From: Propionivibrio sp.
GTDB lineage: Bacteria > Pseudomonadota > Gammaproteobacteria > Burkholderiales > Rhodocyclaceae
Length of the DNA stretch: 64,000 nucleotides
Assembly (NCBI GenBank): GCA_016705685.1
Contig: JADJLB010000004.1
Location: forward strand, 103,145-167,144
Direction: 5' to 3'
Under the pieces are notes generated by a model that was given only the letters and a program-made list of their open reading frames with translations, was not told where the DNA came from and did no database searches. Position numbers and translations under genes: made by a program. Position 1 is the first letter of the stretch. Every line of letters begins with the position of its first letter. Positions 49,201 through 59,781 of this stretch are shown piece after piece.

Positions 49201-50236
49201 AAACCGAGAAGCCGCAAAGGCCGGCTTTCGGCTTGGAGCCGCGGCCGGTTGCCCCCTCGTCGCGAATCTCGCCGCCCGAGCCGGTTGCCGCGCCGGGGAA
49301 GGGCGAAATTGCCGTCGGATGATTATGCGTTTCGACTTTAGCCAGAATGTGCGTCAGTTCATCGGTCCAGCCGTAGACGCCACCCGGTCCCGGTGCAAAA
49401 CGCTCCACCTTGGCGCCCTCGAAGACCGAGGAGTTGTCGGCGTAGGCGACAACCGTGCCCTGCGGATGCGCCTGATGCGTTTCGCGGATCATGCCGAACA
49501 GTGTTTCGCTGCGCGCCTGGCCATCGATGACCCACGACGCGTTGAAAATTTTGTGGCGGCAGTGTTCGGAGTTGGCCTGGGCGAACATCATCAACTCGAC
49601 ATCGGTCGGATTGCGGCGGGTCTTGATGACGAACAACTCGACGAGGTAGTCGATTTCATCGTCCGACAACGCCAGTCCAAGGCGGCTGTTGGCGGCCACG
49701 AGCGCAACGCGCCCACCACCGAGCAGATCGATCGAGGCCATCGGTGTGGGCGGGAAATGCCGGAACAGTTCAGCCGATTGTTCAAAATCGCCGAGCACGG
49801 TTTCGGTCATACGGTCATGGACGACCGCCGAAATCTTCGTCCTCTCGTCGGCGGACAGCGTTCCCTTGCCGGCCCCGACGCGATAGGCGATGCCACGCTC
49901 AATGCGTTCGATTCGTTCGACGGCTTCCTGACCGCAGTTCCACGCAATGTCGGTGGCTTTCGACGACCACGGCGAGATCGTGCCGATACGTGGCGCGACG
50001 AGAAAGAGCTCGGCGCCCGGAACACACCCGGCGTCATTTTCTGCGCGTTCTTCAAACAGCGCCGCCAGTTGCTGGCGACCCGCATCGCTCAGCGCTTTGT
50101 TCAGCTTGACCAGGTGCCAGTATTCGGCGCTGGCGATACGCGATCCCGGAACAATGGCCTGCAGGCGTTGCTGCAAACCCTGCAAACGAAAAGCGGAAAA
50201 AGCGGGAGCTCCGCGCAGAAAAAGTATGTCGGCCAT
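46210..50236 (-). CDS. purL: Phosphoribosylformylglycinamidine synthase, three frameshifts
   Basis: Fourth step of purine synthesis, glutamine-dependent. The large single-chain form is encoded from the ATG at 50236 ([16 protein letters not shown]) to 46210, about 1340 residues. It has the FGAR-binding domains ([20 protein letters not shown] in the centre, [14 protein letters not shown]) and a C-terminal glutaminase with Cys in GVCNGCQMM. The frame changes at about 49063 (one extra base in TTCTGG), 48441 (one base short in a C run) and 47355 (one extra base in CCC). All four pieces are well conserved, so assembly error is the likely cause. The gene stands alone upstream of tRNA-Ser. Confidence 0.93.
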
Positions 50237-50498
50237 GATGAGCTTTGGATAAGAACGGGGCGCCTGAGGGAATACCCGGCGAAAGCAGGATTATAGCCGA
50301 GAGCGTCAGGCGTCGGACCGGATGGGGTCGGTGGCTTTCAGCGATACGAGCGGAACGGCGTGTTTCCGGCATCGGTGCTGCGCCTGTGGGTATGCCGAAC
50401 AGGTTTCAGTCAGGCGCTGCAATTACCCCGGCAATACTTCTTTAGGTTGCTTCGTGGTTAAATGACGCTTCCCACGGCGATCAATTTCGTTTTCGATC

Positions 50499-52007
50499 AT
50501 GAATTCAATCCCGCTCTACCGCGCTGCCGATTTGCGCCTCACTGAGGCGGCCGCCGGCGATCAGCCGTTGATGCAGCGCGCAGGCCGCGCGGCGGCCGAT
50601 CTTGCCGTGTCGATTTGTTCTGCGCGCGGTGCAGCGATTCTGATTCTTGCCGGCCCCGGCAACAACGGCGGCGACGCTTTCGAAGCCGCGCGCCTGCTGC
50701 GCGAACGCTTCTTCGACTGTCATGTGATATTCATCGGCAAGGCCATGGATTTGCCACAGGACGCGGCGGCGGCCTACCAGCGTTTTGTTGAGGCTGGCGG
50801 CATGACGCACACGACCGTTCCGGCGATTGCGGACGGACCGCGCTGGTCGCTGATCATCGACGGCCTGTTCGGCATCGGCCTCAAGCGCGAGATCGTCGGG
50901 CCTTATGCCGACCTCATTGATCGCGCCAATGCGCTGGCCGCGCGCGACGGTTGCCCGCTGCTTGCGCTCGACTGCCCGAGCGGCCTCGATGCCGACACCG
51001 GGAAGCGGTGGGGCGCGACGATCCGCGCCAGCCATACAATCACCTTTATCGGCGGCAAACCGGGGCTATTCACGGCCGACGGTCCCGATTGTTGCGGTGA
51101 AATTTCCATCGCGCCGCTCGAACTGGAGGCGGAGACCATTCAGCCCGCAACAGGCCGTTGCATTGGACGCGCGCTATTTTCGACACAGTTGAAAGCGCGG
51201 CCGCGCAACAGCCACAAAGGCAGCCATGGCAATGCCGGCATCCTCGGCGGTGCGCGCACGATGGTCGGCGCCGCGCTGCTCGCTGCCCGCGCCGCGCTGC
51301 GCCTGGGGAGCGGCCGGGTTTATGTCGGCTTGTTCGACAAGCACGCGCCAGCGCTCGATATGGAGCAACCCGAACTCATGCTGCGTACGCCCGAGACGCT
51401 GCTCGCCACCGAGCTTACGGCGCTGGCTTGTGGACCCGGCATGGGTACCAGCCATGAGGCGCGAGTGTTGCTTGAGAAGGCCTGCAAACTCGAACTGCCG
51501 CTGGTGCTCGACGCCGATGCGCTCAATCTGGTTGCCGGGGAGGGTGAATTGCACGTTGCGCTGGCCACGCGCCATTCACCAAGCGCGCCTACCGTGCTTA
51601 CCCCACACCCGGCCGAGGCGGCACGACTGCTTGAATGTGGTGTGGTCACCGTTCAGGCCGACCGGCTCGGCGCTGCGCTCGAACTGGCCGCACACTTCAA
51701 CGCGCTGGTCGCGCTCAAGGGTTGTGGCACAGTGGTGGCGACGCCCGACGGCGCGTGGTTCGTCAATACCAGCGGCAATCCGGGGTTGGCCACAGCAGGC
51801 AGCGGCGACGTGCTTACCGGCATGATCACCGCCTTGCTGGCCCAGGGCTGGCCGGTGCTCGACGCGCTGCTGGCGGCCGTGCTTCTGCACGGTTGCGCCG
51901 CCGACCGGCTCGTTGCACAAGGTTGCGGCCCGGTCGGTTTGACCGCCGGCGAATTGATCGACAGCGCTCGCGGCTGCCTCAACGCATGGATCTCAGGTGC
52001 AACTTAG
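50499..52007 (+). CDS. nnr: Bifunctional NAD(P)H-hydrate epimerase/dehydratase
   Basis: Repairs hydrated NADH and NADPH. The 502-residue protein joins a YjeF-N epimerase (about 1-215, with GPGNNGGDAFEAARLL and LALDCPSGLDADTGK) and an ADP-dependent dehydratase of the ribokinase fold (about 225-500, with HKGSHGNAGILGGA, ALACGPGMGTS, VLTPHPAEAARLL and TAGSGDVLTGMI). Intact and of normal length. It overlaps the start of the DMT transporter gene, so the two may be coupled. Confidence 0.94.
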   Translation: MNSIPLYRAADLRLTEAAAGDQPLMQRAGRAAADLAVSICSARGAAILILAGPGNNGGDAFEAARLLRERFFDCHVIFIGKAMDLPQDAAAAYQRFVEAGGMTHTTVPAIADGPRWSLIIDGLFGIGLKREIVGPYADLIDRANALAARDGCPLLALDCPSGLDADTGKRWGATIRASHTITFIGGKPGLFTADGPDCCGEISIAPLELEAETIQPATGRCIGRALFSTQLKARPRNSHKGSHGNAGILGGARTMVGAALLAARAALRLGSGRVYVGLFDKHAPALDMEQPELMLRTPETLLATELTALACGPGMGTSHEARVLLEKACKLELPLVLDADALNLVAGEGELHVALATRHSPSAPTVLTPHPAEAARLLECGVVTVQADRLGAALELAAHFNALVALKGCGTVVATPDGAWFVNTSGNPGLATAGSGDVLTGMITALLAQGWPVLDALLAAVLLHGCAADRLVAQGCGPVGLTAGELIDSARGCLNAWISGAT

Positions 52008-52920
52008 GCAGCATCACGCCGCACACGGCGTTATCCTTTTCCTCACTGCCATCTTTCTGTTCGCCGCACTCGACGCCACAGCGAAGTACCTGACGGCTTT
52101 CTTCGCCGTACCGCTGCTCGTCTGGGCGCGCTATTTCGTCCATCTCGTCGTCATGCTGGCGACCATTGCACCCGGCATGGGGCGCGAGATCGTCGTCACA
52201 AAGCGGCCATGGCTGATGACTTTTCGTGGCCTCATGCTAGTGGGCGTGACGCTGCTTGTTCAGCTTGCGTTTCGCACCTTGCCGCTGGCCGAAACAACGG
52301 CGATTGTCTTCGTCACACCGCTGCTTGTTGCCCTGCTTGCCGGTCCGATGCTCGGGGAGAAAATGCATTTGAATGGATGGTTGGCAACGTTGGCAGGGTT
52401 TGGCGGCGTTCTGCTCATCGCCCGGCCGGGCGGCGCAATGGCCGGCATCGGTGTAATCTACTGCCTCGGCGGCGCGCTCTGCTACGCCCTCTACCAGATT
52501 CTCACACGCAAACTGTTGGCCAGTGAACCGCCGATGCGGCTGCTCTTCTATACGGCGCTGGTCGGCACACTTTCGATGTCGTTTTTCTGCCGACCTACTG
52601 GAGTGGCGAAATGCCTACCCCTGAGGCAAACACTGCTGATTGCCTCGCTCGGGTTTTATGGCGGCATCGGCCATTTTCTGCTCATCCGCGCCTTCCGCGA
52701 AGCACCCGCCTCGACGCTTTCGCCGCTGCTCTACGTCCAGTTGATCTGGGCCATGCTGCTCGGGTGGCTTGTCTTTGGCCAGCTGCCAGATATGCCGGCG
52801 ATTACCGGCATGCTGATCATCGGCGCGTCGGGCTTGAGTCTTGTGATGCGGCGGACACCGGTACTCATTCCCGCAATGCACACGGAAGGTGCGCTGGAAG
52901 ATCGGGCGGCAAGCAAATAA
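51997..52920 (+). CDS. DMT-family (EamA) transporter with local scrambled segment
   Basis: A 307-residue inner-membrane protein with about ten hydrophobic helices in two EamA repeats (LFAALDATAKYL at the start, PASTLSPLLYVQLIWAMLLG in the second). These exporters carry metabolites of unknown identity. The start is a GTG at 51997, overlapping nnr by 11 bases. Between about 52588 and 52626 the natural sequence (LPTYWSGEMPTPE) lies in the next frame, so two compensating indels replace roughly 12 residues with unrelated ones. Confidence 0.85.
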   Translation: MQLRQHHAAHGVILFLTAIFLFAALDATAKYLTAFFAVPLLVWARYFVHLVVMLATIAPGMGREIVVTKRPWLMTFRGLMLVGVTLLVQLAFRTLPLAETTAIVFVTPLLVALLAGPMLGEKMHLNGWLATLAGFGGVLLIARPGGAMAGIGVIYCLGGALCYALYQILTRKLLASEPPMRLLFYTALVGTLSMSFFCRPTGVAKCLPLRQTLLIASLGFYGGIGHFLLIRAFREAPASTLSPLLYVQLIWAMLLGWLVFGQLPDMPAITGMLIIGASGLSLVMRRTPVLIPAMHTEGALEDRAASK

Positions 52921-53011
52921 GCACTGGCTTCGCGGTCAGAGAGAACCTTTTTACTGCCTGCAACTCGAAGAACGTTGTAACATTTTGCTGACTTTATTTT
53001 TGGGGTGCGCA

Positions 53012-53296
53012 ATGAAACACATTATCTGGGTACTCTGGCCGGCCTTCCTCGCGGCTGGAATCGCGGAAATCGTTTTCTTTACGGCAATCGACCCGCAGCA
53101 GCTCTATTTGCTCGGCCAGCCGGTGGAGTTGTCGGCGATTGCCACCTACTCGATCGGCTTTTTGATGTTCTGGGTAATTTGTGCCGGGTCCAGCCTGATG
53201 ACCTGGTTCATGATGCCGCAAGCGATCAAGAGCGCACTGGAGCGCTATGCCGGTGAGCGCGAGGATCTGGCTCGCCCGAAGCGGACCGCCGTCTAA
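53012..53296 (+). CDS. Small conserved membrane protein
   Basis: A 94-residue protein starting MKHIIWVLWPAFLAAGIAEI with two hydrophobic helices (about 5-22 and 47-68) and a charged C-terminal tail (ERYAGEREDLARPKR). I know of similar short proteins in betaproteobacteria without a role. The frame is open upstream, but the ATG at 53012 fits the first helix. It converges with the CHAT gene. Confidence 0.7.
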   Translation: MKHIIWVLWPAFLAAGIAEIVFFTAIDPQQLYLLGQPVELSAIATYSIGFLMFWVICAGSSLMTWFMMPQAIKSALERYAGEREDLARPKRTAV

Positions 53297-53353
53297 GCTT
53301 AGGCTTTCGGCCGGGTCGCTCCGGATCGTGGCGACGAAGCCGCTCCCTGCCCA

Positions 53354-56300
53354 CTATTTGCCGGCATCGCCGACCAGGCCGAACGGGGCCCAGAACGCCG
53401 GGTGGCCATACTCTCGCGAAGACGCCATCAGGCGCAGCATCGAGTGACGCAGGGCTTCGGCTTTCGATTCGTCCGGCTGCACGCTTTGACGCCTAAACAG
53501 CTCAGTGGTCAGCAGACGCGCCGAGACCGTTTCCACCGGCCAGTAGGAGACCAGCAAGCGGCGCGTCCCGGCAAAGAAGAAAGCCCGCCCGAGGCCGGAA
53601 ACCGCTTCCTCGTTCTTGCCGTCGCCGCTGGCCGTATTGCAAGCCGAAAGGACAACCCAATCAGCATTGAGTTTGATACCGAGCACCTCGCTCATGGTCA
53701 GGAAACCGTCGTTGTTCTTGTCATCGGTCAGCATCGGGTTGGCCATGGCCAGGCTGGGTTGATCGAGTCCGCGCAATTCGCCGGGAATTAGACCATGCGT
53801 GGCGAAGGCGACGACGCGATACGCCGCGAGATCGCTATTTTTCACATTGCTTTCCGTGGCTCTCTTGCCGAGGAAGATATCGGTTTTTGGGTTGGCGCCC
53901 AGCGTCTTCCCGATTTCATTCACTTCTTGCGCCGTGTCGGGCAGGAGGGGCAACTGGGCAAAGCCGCGCAGGAGCACCGCGTCGCTGTCGGGAAGCGCTT
54001 CGGCGGCACGCAAAGGCGTGACGGAAAGGTTGCGCACCGAACGCGTATTGGCCGTCTTGCCGCTCGATTCCGTGTTGAACAACGGGTCTCCAAATCCGAC
54101 GAAGGCACGGCGTTCCGCCGCGGTGCGCCCCTGGCCGCGCAGGGAGATCAGCGTTCCAGCTGAAGGCAGTTGCGCCAGCGCCACCTTCTTTAGCAACCAG
54201 GGTTGTTCAGTCGGGTTCTTCGCCAGTGGATTCGCCGCGGGATTCGCCGCGGTCTCCGGGGTCAGCAGTACGGCGAAGGGGAGTTGTCCAAGCGCACCGT
54301 GCGGTATGACGTTCAGTATCCTGGCATCGGCCCACAAGGCTTCGTCCGGGGCCAGCAGCGCATCGTACAGGCCGTGGGCAATCACCGTGTCGTAGGGGTT
54401 GATGAGTGCACCGCTGAGGTCGAAAGCGCGCCGCAGGGCGGCCACCTGTCGGTCGATCTGCTGCCGCGAGATGGCAACTGTCCGGAAGGCAACTTGCGAC
54501 GGGGTGATGGTCCAGACGTACGTTTGTTCATCGGCGACATAGAAAGCGACAAGCGCTTCGTTGTGTTGCAAAACCTTCTGGAGACCCGCCGGGGTCGGGG
54601 GCTTGGGGGCGACCAATTCGGCATACGCCGGATAGCGTTCGGCGAGTTCCCGGCGCAATCGGGCTTGCTCGGATTCCAGACCGGTGACGTCGTTCCGGAT
54701 GTCGGCAATCGTCTTTTCGAGACGATTCGATTCTGGCTCGGAAGCCAGGCGAATCAGCAGCTTGTTGAGCGCGCTAATTTGATTGGACGTGTCCTGTTCG
54801 CGGCGCGCCAGATCGGCCAGTGCGGCGTCGGGCAGCGCGGCCCGTGCGCTACTATTGGCAATGGCCAGTTGAACGCTCGATCCACGCGCCACTTCGGCAA
54901 CCTGGAACGCTTCGACAACGGGATCGGGATCGGCGGTGGCCGATTTCTCATTGGCCAGCCTTGACAATAATTCAAGATAGCCTTCGGCAATCAGACGCAG
55001 CCGGTACGGGCGAATAAAGCCGCCATTCTCCGCGCTGTTGTCGCTTTCAGCCTGGCGGACGATGACGGGAAAGGCTAAGCGGAATTCGGCCAGAGCCGCT
55101 TCGTTCTTGCCGGCATCGACCAGAACGATCGCCAGATAGCCGTGCAGGTACGCCAGATACAGCGGGTCGACAAAGGGCTTTCTGAGATTCCAGTTGATGA
55201 TCGCGCGCAGCATTTTCTCGGCCTCCGCCGTGCGCTGGTTCTTCAGCAAAGCCATCGCCCAGGTGATGTTGTTGGAACCCGTTTTGGCAAACTGCGCCGC
55301 GTTGCTTCTTAGTCCCTGGTCACGTTGTTCATAGACTTTGAGGGCTTCTGCCCAGCGTCCCTGAACGCCGAGCAGGAACCCGATCTCGGCACGCAGATTG
55401 GACAACGATGTCGAATAGGTATGCGTATCGGAATGTTCAAGCGCAGCCAGCGCGAGTTCCTGCAGGCGGCGGGCTTCGTCAATCTGGCCCTGCTGCAGCT
55501 TTATCTTGCCCAGCATGCTGTAGGCATTGGCTGCCGGCAGCGTGTTCTTCCCCGTGCGCGAGAGCGTTTCCTGAAGCGCCTGGCGTGCCAGTATTTCGGC
55601 TTCACCGGTTTTGCCCTGTGCGGACAGAATGCCGGCCAGTAGCCGTTTTCGTTCGATCAGGATACCCAGTGCCAGGCGGCTGTCGAGGTGTTCCGGTGAC
55701 CGCTTGGCTGAGATCGTGGCCAAAAACTCCTGAGCGTAACTTAACGCTTGTCTGCGGAATCGCTCGGATTCGACGAAATTGCCGCGCAGCGCCTGCATCT
55801 TGGCTGCATAGGCGCTGTATCGGCCCATCAGGTTGGCGCCGTAAATAGCCCATGGTCGGCTTTGACGCAAAGACGGGATCAATTCGCCGGCACGTTGAAA
55901 AGACGCTTCGGCCTTGGCCAGGCTAGCCAGATTCAACAGCGCGTCGACGTTCCACAGCAAGGTTGAAAAGTAATGCCATTTATTGCTGTTTTTGTATTCG
56001 TCGCCGACGCTTTGGGCGTAATCGACCAGTTGTAACCAGTCGCCGGATGAATACATCGAGCCGTAGATGTCGCCCTGAAGCCGCCAACGGTCGCACCACA
56101 ATTCCGGTGAAGCAGCCACTTTCATGCCAAGTGCCTGTCGAAAGTCGGCCAGCGACTGCTCGTAGCGGCCAAGCCGCCGATAGGCTTCGCCACGTTTATG
56201 CAGGAAGACGCACAATTCCTGCGCGGAATCGGTGCGGGGGGCGGCACGGCAATCTGCTTCTCCAGTTCGGCCGTGGCCCTGGAGTCATCGGCCAGGATAT

Positions 56301-56382
56301 TCTCGGCTTCCTCGCCGGCGAGCGCGCTGAAAGCGACGAGCAGAAGACAGCCAAGAGCGAGGCGGATTGTGAGTTGGCGCAT
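53354..56382 (-). CDS. Exported TPR-CHAT protease-like protein, one frameshift
   Basis: CHAT domains are caspase-like cysteine proteases, usually fused to helical repeats. The start at 56382 gives a Sec signal peptide (MRQLTIRLALGCLLLVAFSA). At about 56230 the frame changes and KRGEAYRRLGRYEQSLADF begins a long TPR array (to about residue 500), followed by a coiled coil and a C-terminal CHAT domain. The catalytic dyad is visible: His in VAFATHGLIPGEL and Cys in VVLSACNTASGDG. Restored length is about 1008 residues. A periplasmic or secreted location follows from the signal peptide. The substrate is unknown; no partner gene is adjacent. Confidence 0.85.
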
Positions 56383-56530
56383 GGGGGATCGGCAATTCAG
56401 TAACGGCACCGAGCCATTCTCACCCCAAGTTCATGCGCTGCCAAGTCAACTCTGGCAGCCTATGCGTAAGGTATCAAAGCAAATCGTCAAAAAAAGGATG
56501 TGCCGGGGCGTGTTGCGCTCGGCCATAAAG

Positions 56531-56567
56531 AAACGCCGGGAGGCCTGTGCCTTCCCGGCGTTTTTTC
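56531..56567 (-). terminator. Terminator of the parvulin gene
   Basis: ACGCCGGGA and TCCCGGCGT pair around the loop. T-rich flanks occur on both strands (TTTTTT on the plus side, TTTCTTT on the minus side), so it can end the minus-strand parvulin transcript. Confidence 0.8.
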
Positions 56568-56584
56568 TTGCGGCGTCTTGCGTC

Positions 56585-57370
56585 TTATTCGACTTTGGCC
56601 TTGGCGCGCAGTCCATCGACCATCTTGGTGATTTGCTGGCCCTGCGCCTGCTGGAGCAGGCGTGGCTTGATTTCGTCAAATGCAGGCACATTGAGGGGCC
56701 GGCTGTCTTCCAGCAGGATGACGTGATAACCGAATTCGGACTTGACCGGTGTTTCGGTGAATTTGCCCTTGCTCAGGCTGGTCAGCGCATCGCTGAACGG
56801 TTTGACAAAGTTGCCGGCGCTCGACCAACCGAGATCCCCGCCATTGTCCTTGGAGCCAGGGTCAATCGATTGCTTGGCGAGTTCTTCAAACTTTGCGCCT
56901 TTCTTGAGATTGGCAATGATGGCTTTGGCATCATCCTCGCCTTTGACCAGAATATGGCGGGCCTTGTATTCGGTGTTGCCGAGCTTGGACTTGATCTCGT
57001 CATATTGTGTCTTCAACTGTTCGTCGCTGATCGGATTCTTCTTGACGAATTCCTGGATATAGGCCCGGATGTAGACGGCTTGGCGGGCCGCATCGGCTTG
57101 CACGGCGATGTCAGTTTTCTTGTCCACCCCGGCTTTCTTCGCCTCCTGGGCCACCAGTTCGCGCCGGATCAATTCCTCGCGAACCGCGTTTTTCAGCTCC
57201 GGCGTATCGGGCGCGCCCTGGGCTTTCTGTTCGGCCAACAGCGCATTGGCCAGATTTTGCGAAACGGCAACACCATTGACGGTGACGAAGGCACCGCCGG
57301 CGGCCAGCGCCGCGGTCGAGATCAGCGCACCGACGAGCAGTGTGGACGCTAGTTTGGATAGGTTCTGCAT
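56585..57370 (-). CDS. Periplasmic peptidyl-prolyl isomerase (PpiC/SurA-type parvulin)
   Basis: Catalyses cis-trans isomerisation of proline bonds in envelope proteins. The 261-residue protein starts at 57370 with signal peptide MQNLSKLASTLLVGALIST. A SurA-like helical domain follows (about 30-130), then the parvulin domain (about 135-235) with YKARHILVKGEDDAKAII, GGDLGWSSAGNFVKPFSDAL and SEFGYHVILLED. A 30-residue upstream extension of the frame is rejected because it precedes the signal peptide. It follows bolA after 73 bases on the same strand. Confidence 0.93.
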   Translation of the reverse strand: MQNLSKLASTLLVGALISTAALAAGGAFVTVNGVAVSQNLANALLAEQKAQGAPDTPELKNAVREELIRRELVAQEAKKAGVDKKTDIAVQADAARQAVYIRAYIQEFVKKNPISDEQLKTQYDEIKSKLGNTEYKARHILVKGEDDAKAIIANLKKGAKFEELAKQSIDPGSKDNGGDLGWSSAGNFVKPFSDALTSLSKGKFTETPVKSEFGYHVILLEDSRPLNVPAFDEIKPRLLQQAQGQQITKMVDGLRAKAKVE

Positions 57371-57443
57371 GTGGCGTGTTCCTTCTGTCTGAAATGAGGT
57401 GGGTAGGATAGGGTTTCTTGCGAAAAGAGTAAACAAGACACGT

Positions 57444-57740
57444 CTATGGCGTTTCATCTGGCGCCAACGATTGGATGCTCAGCGCATGGATTCTACTACG
57501 CATCAGCTCGCCCAAAGCGTCATAGACCAGCCGATGGCGTGACAGGGTGGATTTCCCGGTGAATGCGTCCGCGACGATGAGCAGGCGATAGTGCCCGCCG
57601 CCGCTTCTGGCGCCAGCATGCCCGGCGTGTTTCGCCGAATCGTCGATCAGCTCCAGGCGGCGCGGGCTGAGCACCGCCAGGCGATCGCGCAGAACGGACT
57701 CGAAGTCGTTTGAGGGCTGGTTCGTGGCGCTTTGGCTCAC
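57444..57740 (-). CDS. bolA: BolA family protein
   Basis: A 98-residue BolA-fold protein with the characteristic [20 protein letters not shown] and [13 protein letters not shown] segment. BolA proteins partner monothiol glutaredoxins in Fe-S handling and also bind DNA. Its ATG overlaps the yciI stop by four bases, in the operon yciB-yciI-bolA-parvulin. Confidence 0.93.
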   Translation of the reverse strand: MSQSATNQPSNDFESVLRDRLAVLSPRRLELIDDSAKHAGHAGARSGGGHYRLLIVADAFTGKSTLSRHRLVYDALGELMRSRIHALSIQSLAPDETP

Positions 57741-58039
57741 GCCGGCAGGACCTTCTTGAACGGCTTGACCGTAACCCGGGCATAAACGCCGGTCACCCGA
57801 TAGGGGTCGGCATCGGCCCAGTCTTGAGCGCTGGTGAGCGAATCGAAATCGGCGACGATCAGGCTGCCGGAAAAACCGGCCGGGCCGGGGTCGGGCGAAT
57901 CGATGGCGGGAAACGGGCCGGCCAAGATCAGACGGCCCTGTTCTTGCAGCGCCTTCAGGCGCTCGACATGCGCCGGGCGAGCAGCGAGCCGGTCGGCCAG
58001 CGAATCCGGTCGGTCTTCGCCAACGATGGCATAGAGCAT
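57737..58039 (-). CDS. yciI: YciI family protein
   Basis: A 100-residue ferredoxin-fold protein starting [18 protein letters not shown], with [19 protein letters not shown] (the conserved His of the YciI active site) and AGPFPAI, then DPYRVTGVY. Similar proteins act as small dehydrochlorinases or have unknown roles. The ATG overlaps the yciB stop (TAATG) and its stop overlaps bolA. Confidence 0.92.
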   Translation of the reverse strand: MLYAIVGEDRPDSLADRLAARPAHVERLKALQEQGRLILAGPFPAIDSPDPGPAGFSGSLIVADFDSLTSAQDWADADPYRVTGVYARVTVKPFKKVLPA

Positions 58040-58578
58040 TATTTTTCCTCCTCGATGTACTTTGACAGGACCAGCCCCTGGATGATTACGAAAACGAGCA
58101 TCAGGCCGACGCCGCCGAACAGCTTGAAGTTGACCCAGTCGTCCGTCGAAAGATTGAAGGCGAAGGCGACGGCCAGATTGGCGAATCCCATGAAAATGAA
58201 GAATCCAGCCCACGACCAGTTCAGCTGATTCCACACGGCCTCGGGAAGCGTCATCTGTTCGGCAAGCAGCGTGCGTATGAGGTTCTTTTTGAAAAAGAGC
58301 ATGCCGAAAATCAGGGCCGCGGCAAATGCCCAATAGAGCACTGTCGGTTTCCATTTGATGAAGGTTTCATCGTGCAGAATCAGCGTCATTCCGCCGAATA
58401 CCGTGATGATGCCCAGGCTGACCCAGAGCATGTTGTCAACCTTGCGGTGCTTGAACCACACCCAGCCGATCTGGGCGAAGGTCGCCGCAATGGCCACGCC
58501 GGTGGCGACAAAGATGCCGCCAAACTTGAAGGCGACGAAAAACAGGATGACCGGAAAGAGGTCGAAGAAAAATTTCAT
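58039..58578 (-). CDS. yciB: Inner membrane septation protein A
   Basis: A 179-residue membrane protein with five hydrophobic helices, starting [20 protein letters not shown] and containing [17 protein letters not shown]. YciB (IspZ/septation protein A) affects cell-envelope synthesis and septation. The frame opens at 58605, but the ATG at 58578 matches the family. First gene of yciB-yciI-bolA-parvulin. Confidence 0.94.
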   Translation of the reverse strand: MKFFFDLFPVILFFVAFKFGGIFVATGVAIAATFAQIGWVWFKHRKVDNMLWVSLGIITVFGGMTLILHDETFIKWKPTVLYWAFAAALIFGMLFFKKNLIRTLLAEQMTLPEAVWNQLNWSWAGFFIFMGFANLAVAFAFNLSTDDWVNFKLFGGVGLMLVFVIIQGLVLSKYIEEEK

Positions 58579-58717
58579 GGGATAACCGGCTAGAATACCG
58601 GGCATTATGGCCGGTTTCGGAGTGCGCTGTCCATGCCTGACGAGGGTGCCTCAGCGAAACCGGAAATGATTCGTTGGCAGACGAATCCCTTGAAGGACCA
58701 ATCCGTTGGAGAACGGC

Positions 58718-59770
58718 ATGAACCACATCGCCATCATCGACGATAGCGAGATCAATCTGACCCTGCTCAGCGCCCTGGTGCGCAAGCTGGGCGATTGCCA
58801 ATCCACGTGCTTTTCCCGGTCACGCGCCGGCCTGGAGTGGTGTTCCGAGAACCTGCCGGATCTGATCGTCGTCGATTACATGATGCCGGAGATGCACGGT
58901 ATCGAGTTCATCTCGCGTTTGCGCACCGTTGCCGGGCGGGAGGAAGTGCCCATTCTGATGATCACTGCCAACGACAGCAAGGATGTGCGCTACGAGGCTC
59001 TGCAACTCGGGGCCACCGATTTCCTGACCAAGCCGGTGGATCGCATCGAGTTCTCCGTGCGGGTGCGCAATATGCTGGCTCTCGGCACCAGCAGGAAGAA
59101 GCTGGCCGACAGGGCGGCCTGGCTGGCCGAAGAAGTGAAGAAGGCGACTGCGGCCGTGCATGACCGCGAGCAGGAACTCTCTTTTCGCATGTCGCGCGCG
59201 GCCGAGTTTCGCGATCCGGATACCGGCGCGCATATTCAGCGCATGGCGCATTTTTCAAGCTTGATCGCCGCCAACCTCGGGATGCCGGCGGAGGATCAGG
59301 CGCTGATCCTGCAGGCCGCACCGATGCATGATATTGGCAAAATTGCCATTCCCGACCATATCCTGCTCAAGCCGGCAAGCTTGTCACCGGAAGAATTTGC
59401 CGTAATGAAGAACCACGTCATGCTCGGCTTCGAGCTGCTCAAGGGAAGCGGGTCGAAGATACTTCAGTCAGCGGCATCGATCGCCATTTCGCACCACGAA
59501 AAATATGACGGTTCGGGCTACCCCTATGGCCTGGTCGGCGATGCCATTCCGTATCTCGGCCGTATCGTCGCCGTTGCCGATGTCTTCGATGCCTTGACGT
59601 CCGAGCGGCCCTATAAAAAAGCCTGGCCGATCGAGCGTGCAGCGGAATACGTGCGCGATGGCGCCGGGGGCCATTTCGACCCGCAGTGCGTCGATGCCTT
59701 TTTGTTATCCTGGGAAGATGTCCTGAGCATCCATGCGCAGTATCAGGACGAGGTGTGCCCGCCGTATTGA
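58718..59770 (+). CDS. Response regulator with HD-GYP c-di-GMP phosphodiesterase domain
   Basis: A 350-residue protein. The N-terminal receiver (1-120) has acidic residues IIDDSE, the phosphorylation Asp in DLIVVDYMMPEMHG and the Lys in FLTKPVDRIEF. After a coiled linker, the HD-GYP domain (about 160-330) shows HDIGKIAIPDHILLKP and HHEKYDGSGYPYGL, the full active site that hydrolyses c-di-GMP. The start is an ATG at 58718 with GGAG upstream; a TTG 12 bases earlier is less likely. A cognate sensor kinase is not in the window. It converges with bioD. Confidence 0.94.
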   Translation: MNHIAIIDDSEINLTLLSALVRKLGDCQSTCFSRSRAGLEWCSENLPDLIVVDYMMPEMHGIEFISRLRTVAGREEVPILMITANDSKDVRYEALQLGATDFLTKPVDRIEFSVRVRNMLALGTSRKKLADRAAWLAEEVKKATAAVHDREQELSFRMSRAAEFRDPDTGAHIQRMAHFSSLIAANLGMPAEDQALILQAAPMHDIGKIAIPDHILLKPASLSPEEFAVMKNHVMLGFELLKGSGSKILQSAASIAISHHEKYDGSGYPYGLVGDAIPYLGRIVAVADVFDALTSERPYKKAWPIERAAEYVRDGAGGHFDPQCVDAFLLSWEDVLSIHAQYQDEVCPPY

Positions 59771-59781
59771 ACCTGGAAACC

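Noticed and set aside
54231-54256. Short direct repeat GGATTCGCCGC within the CHAT gene
   Set aside because: It encodes a repeated Ala-Ala-Asn-Pro in a linker and gives no sign of a mobile element.
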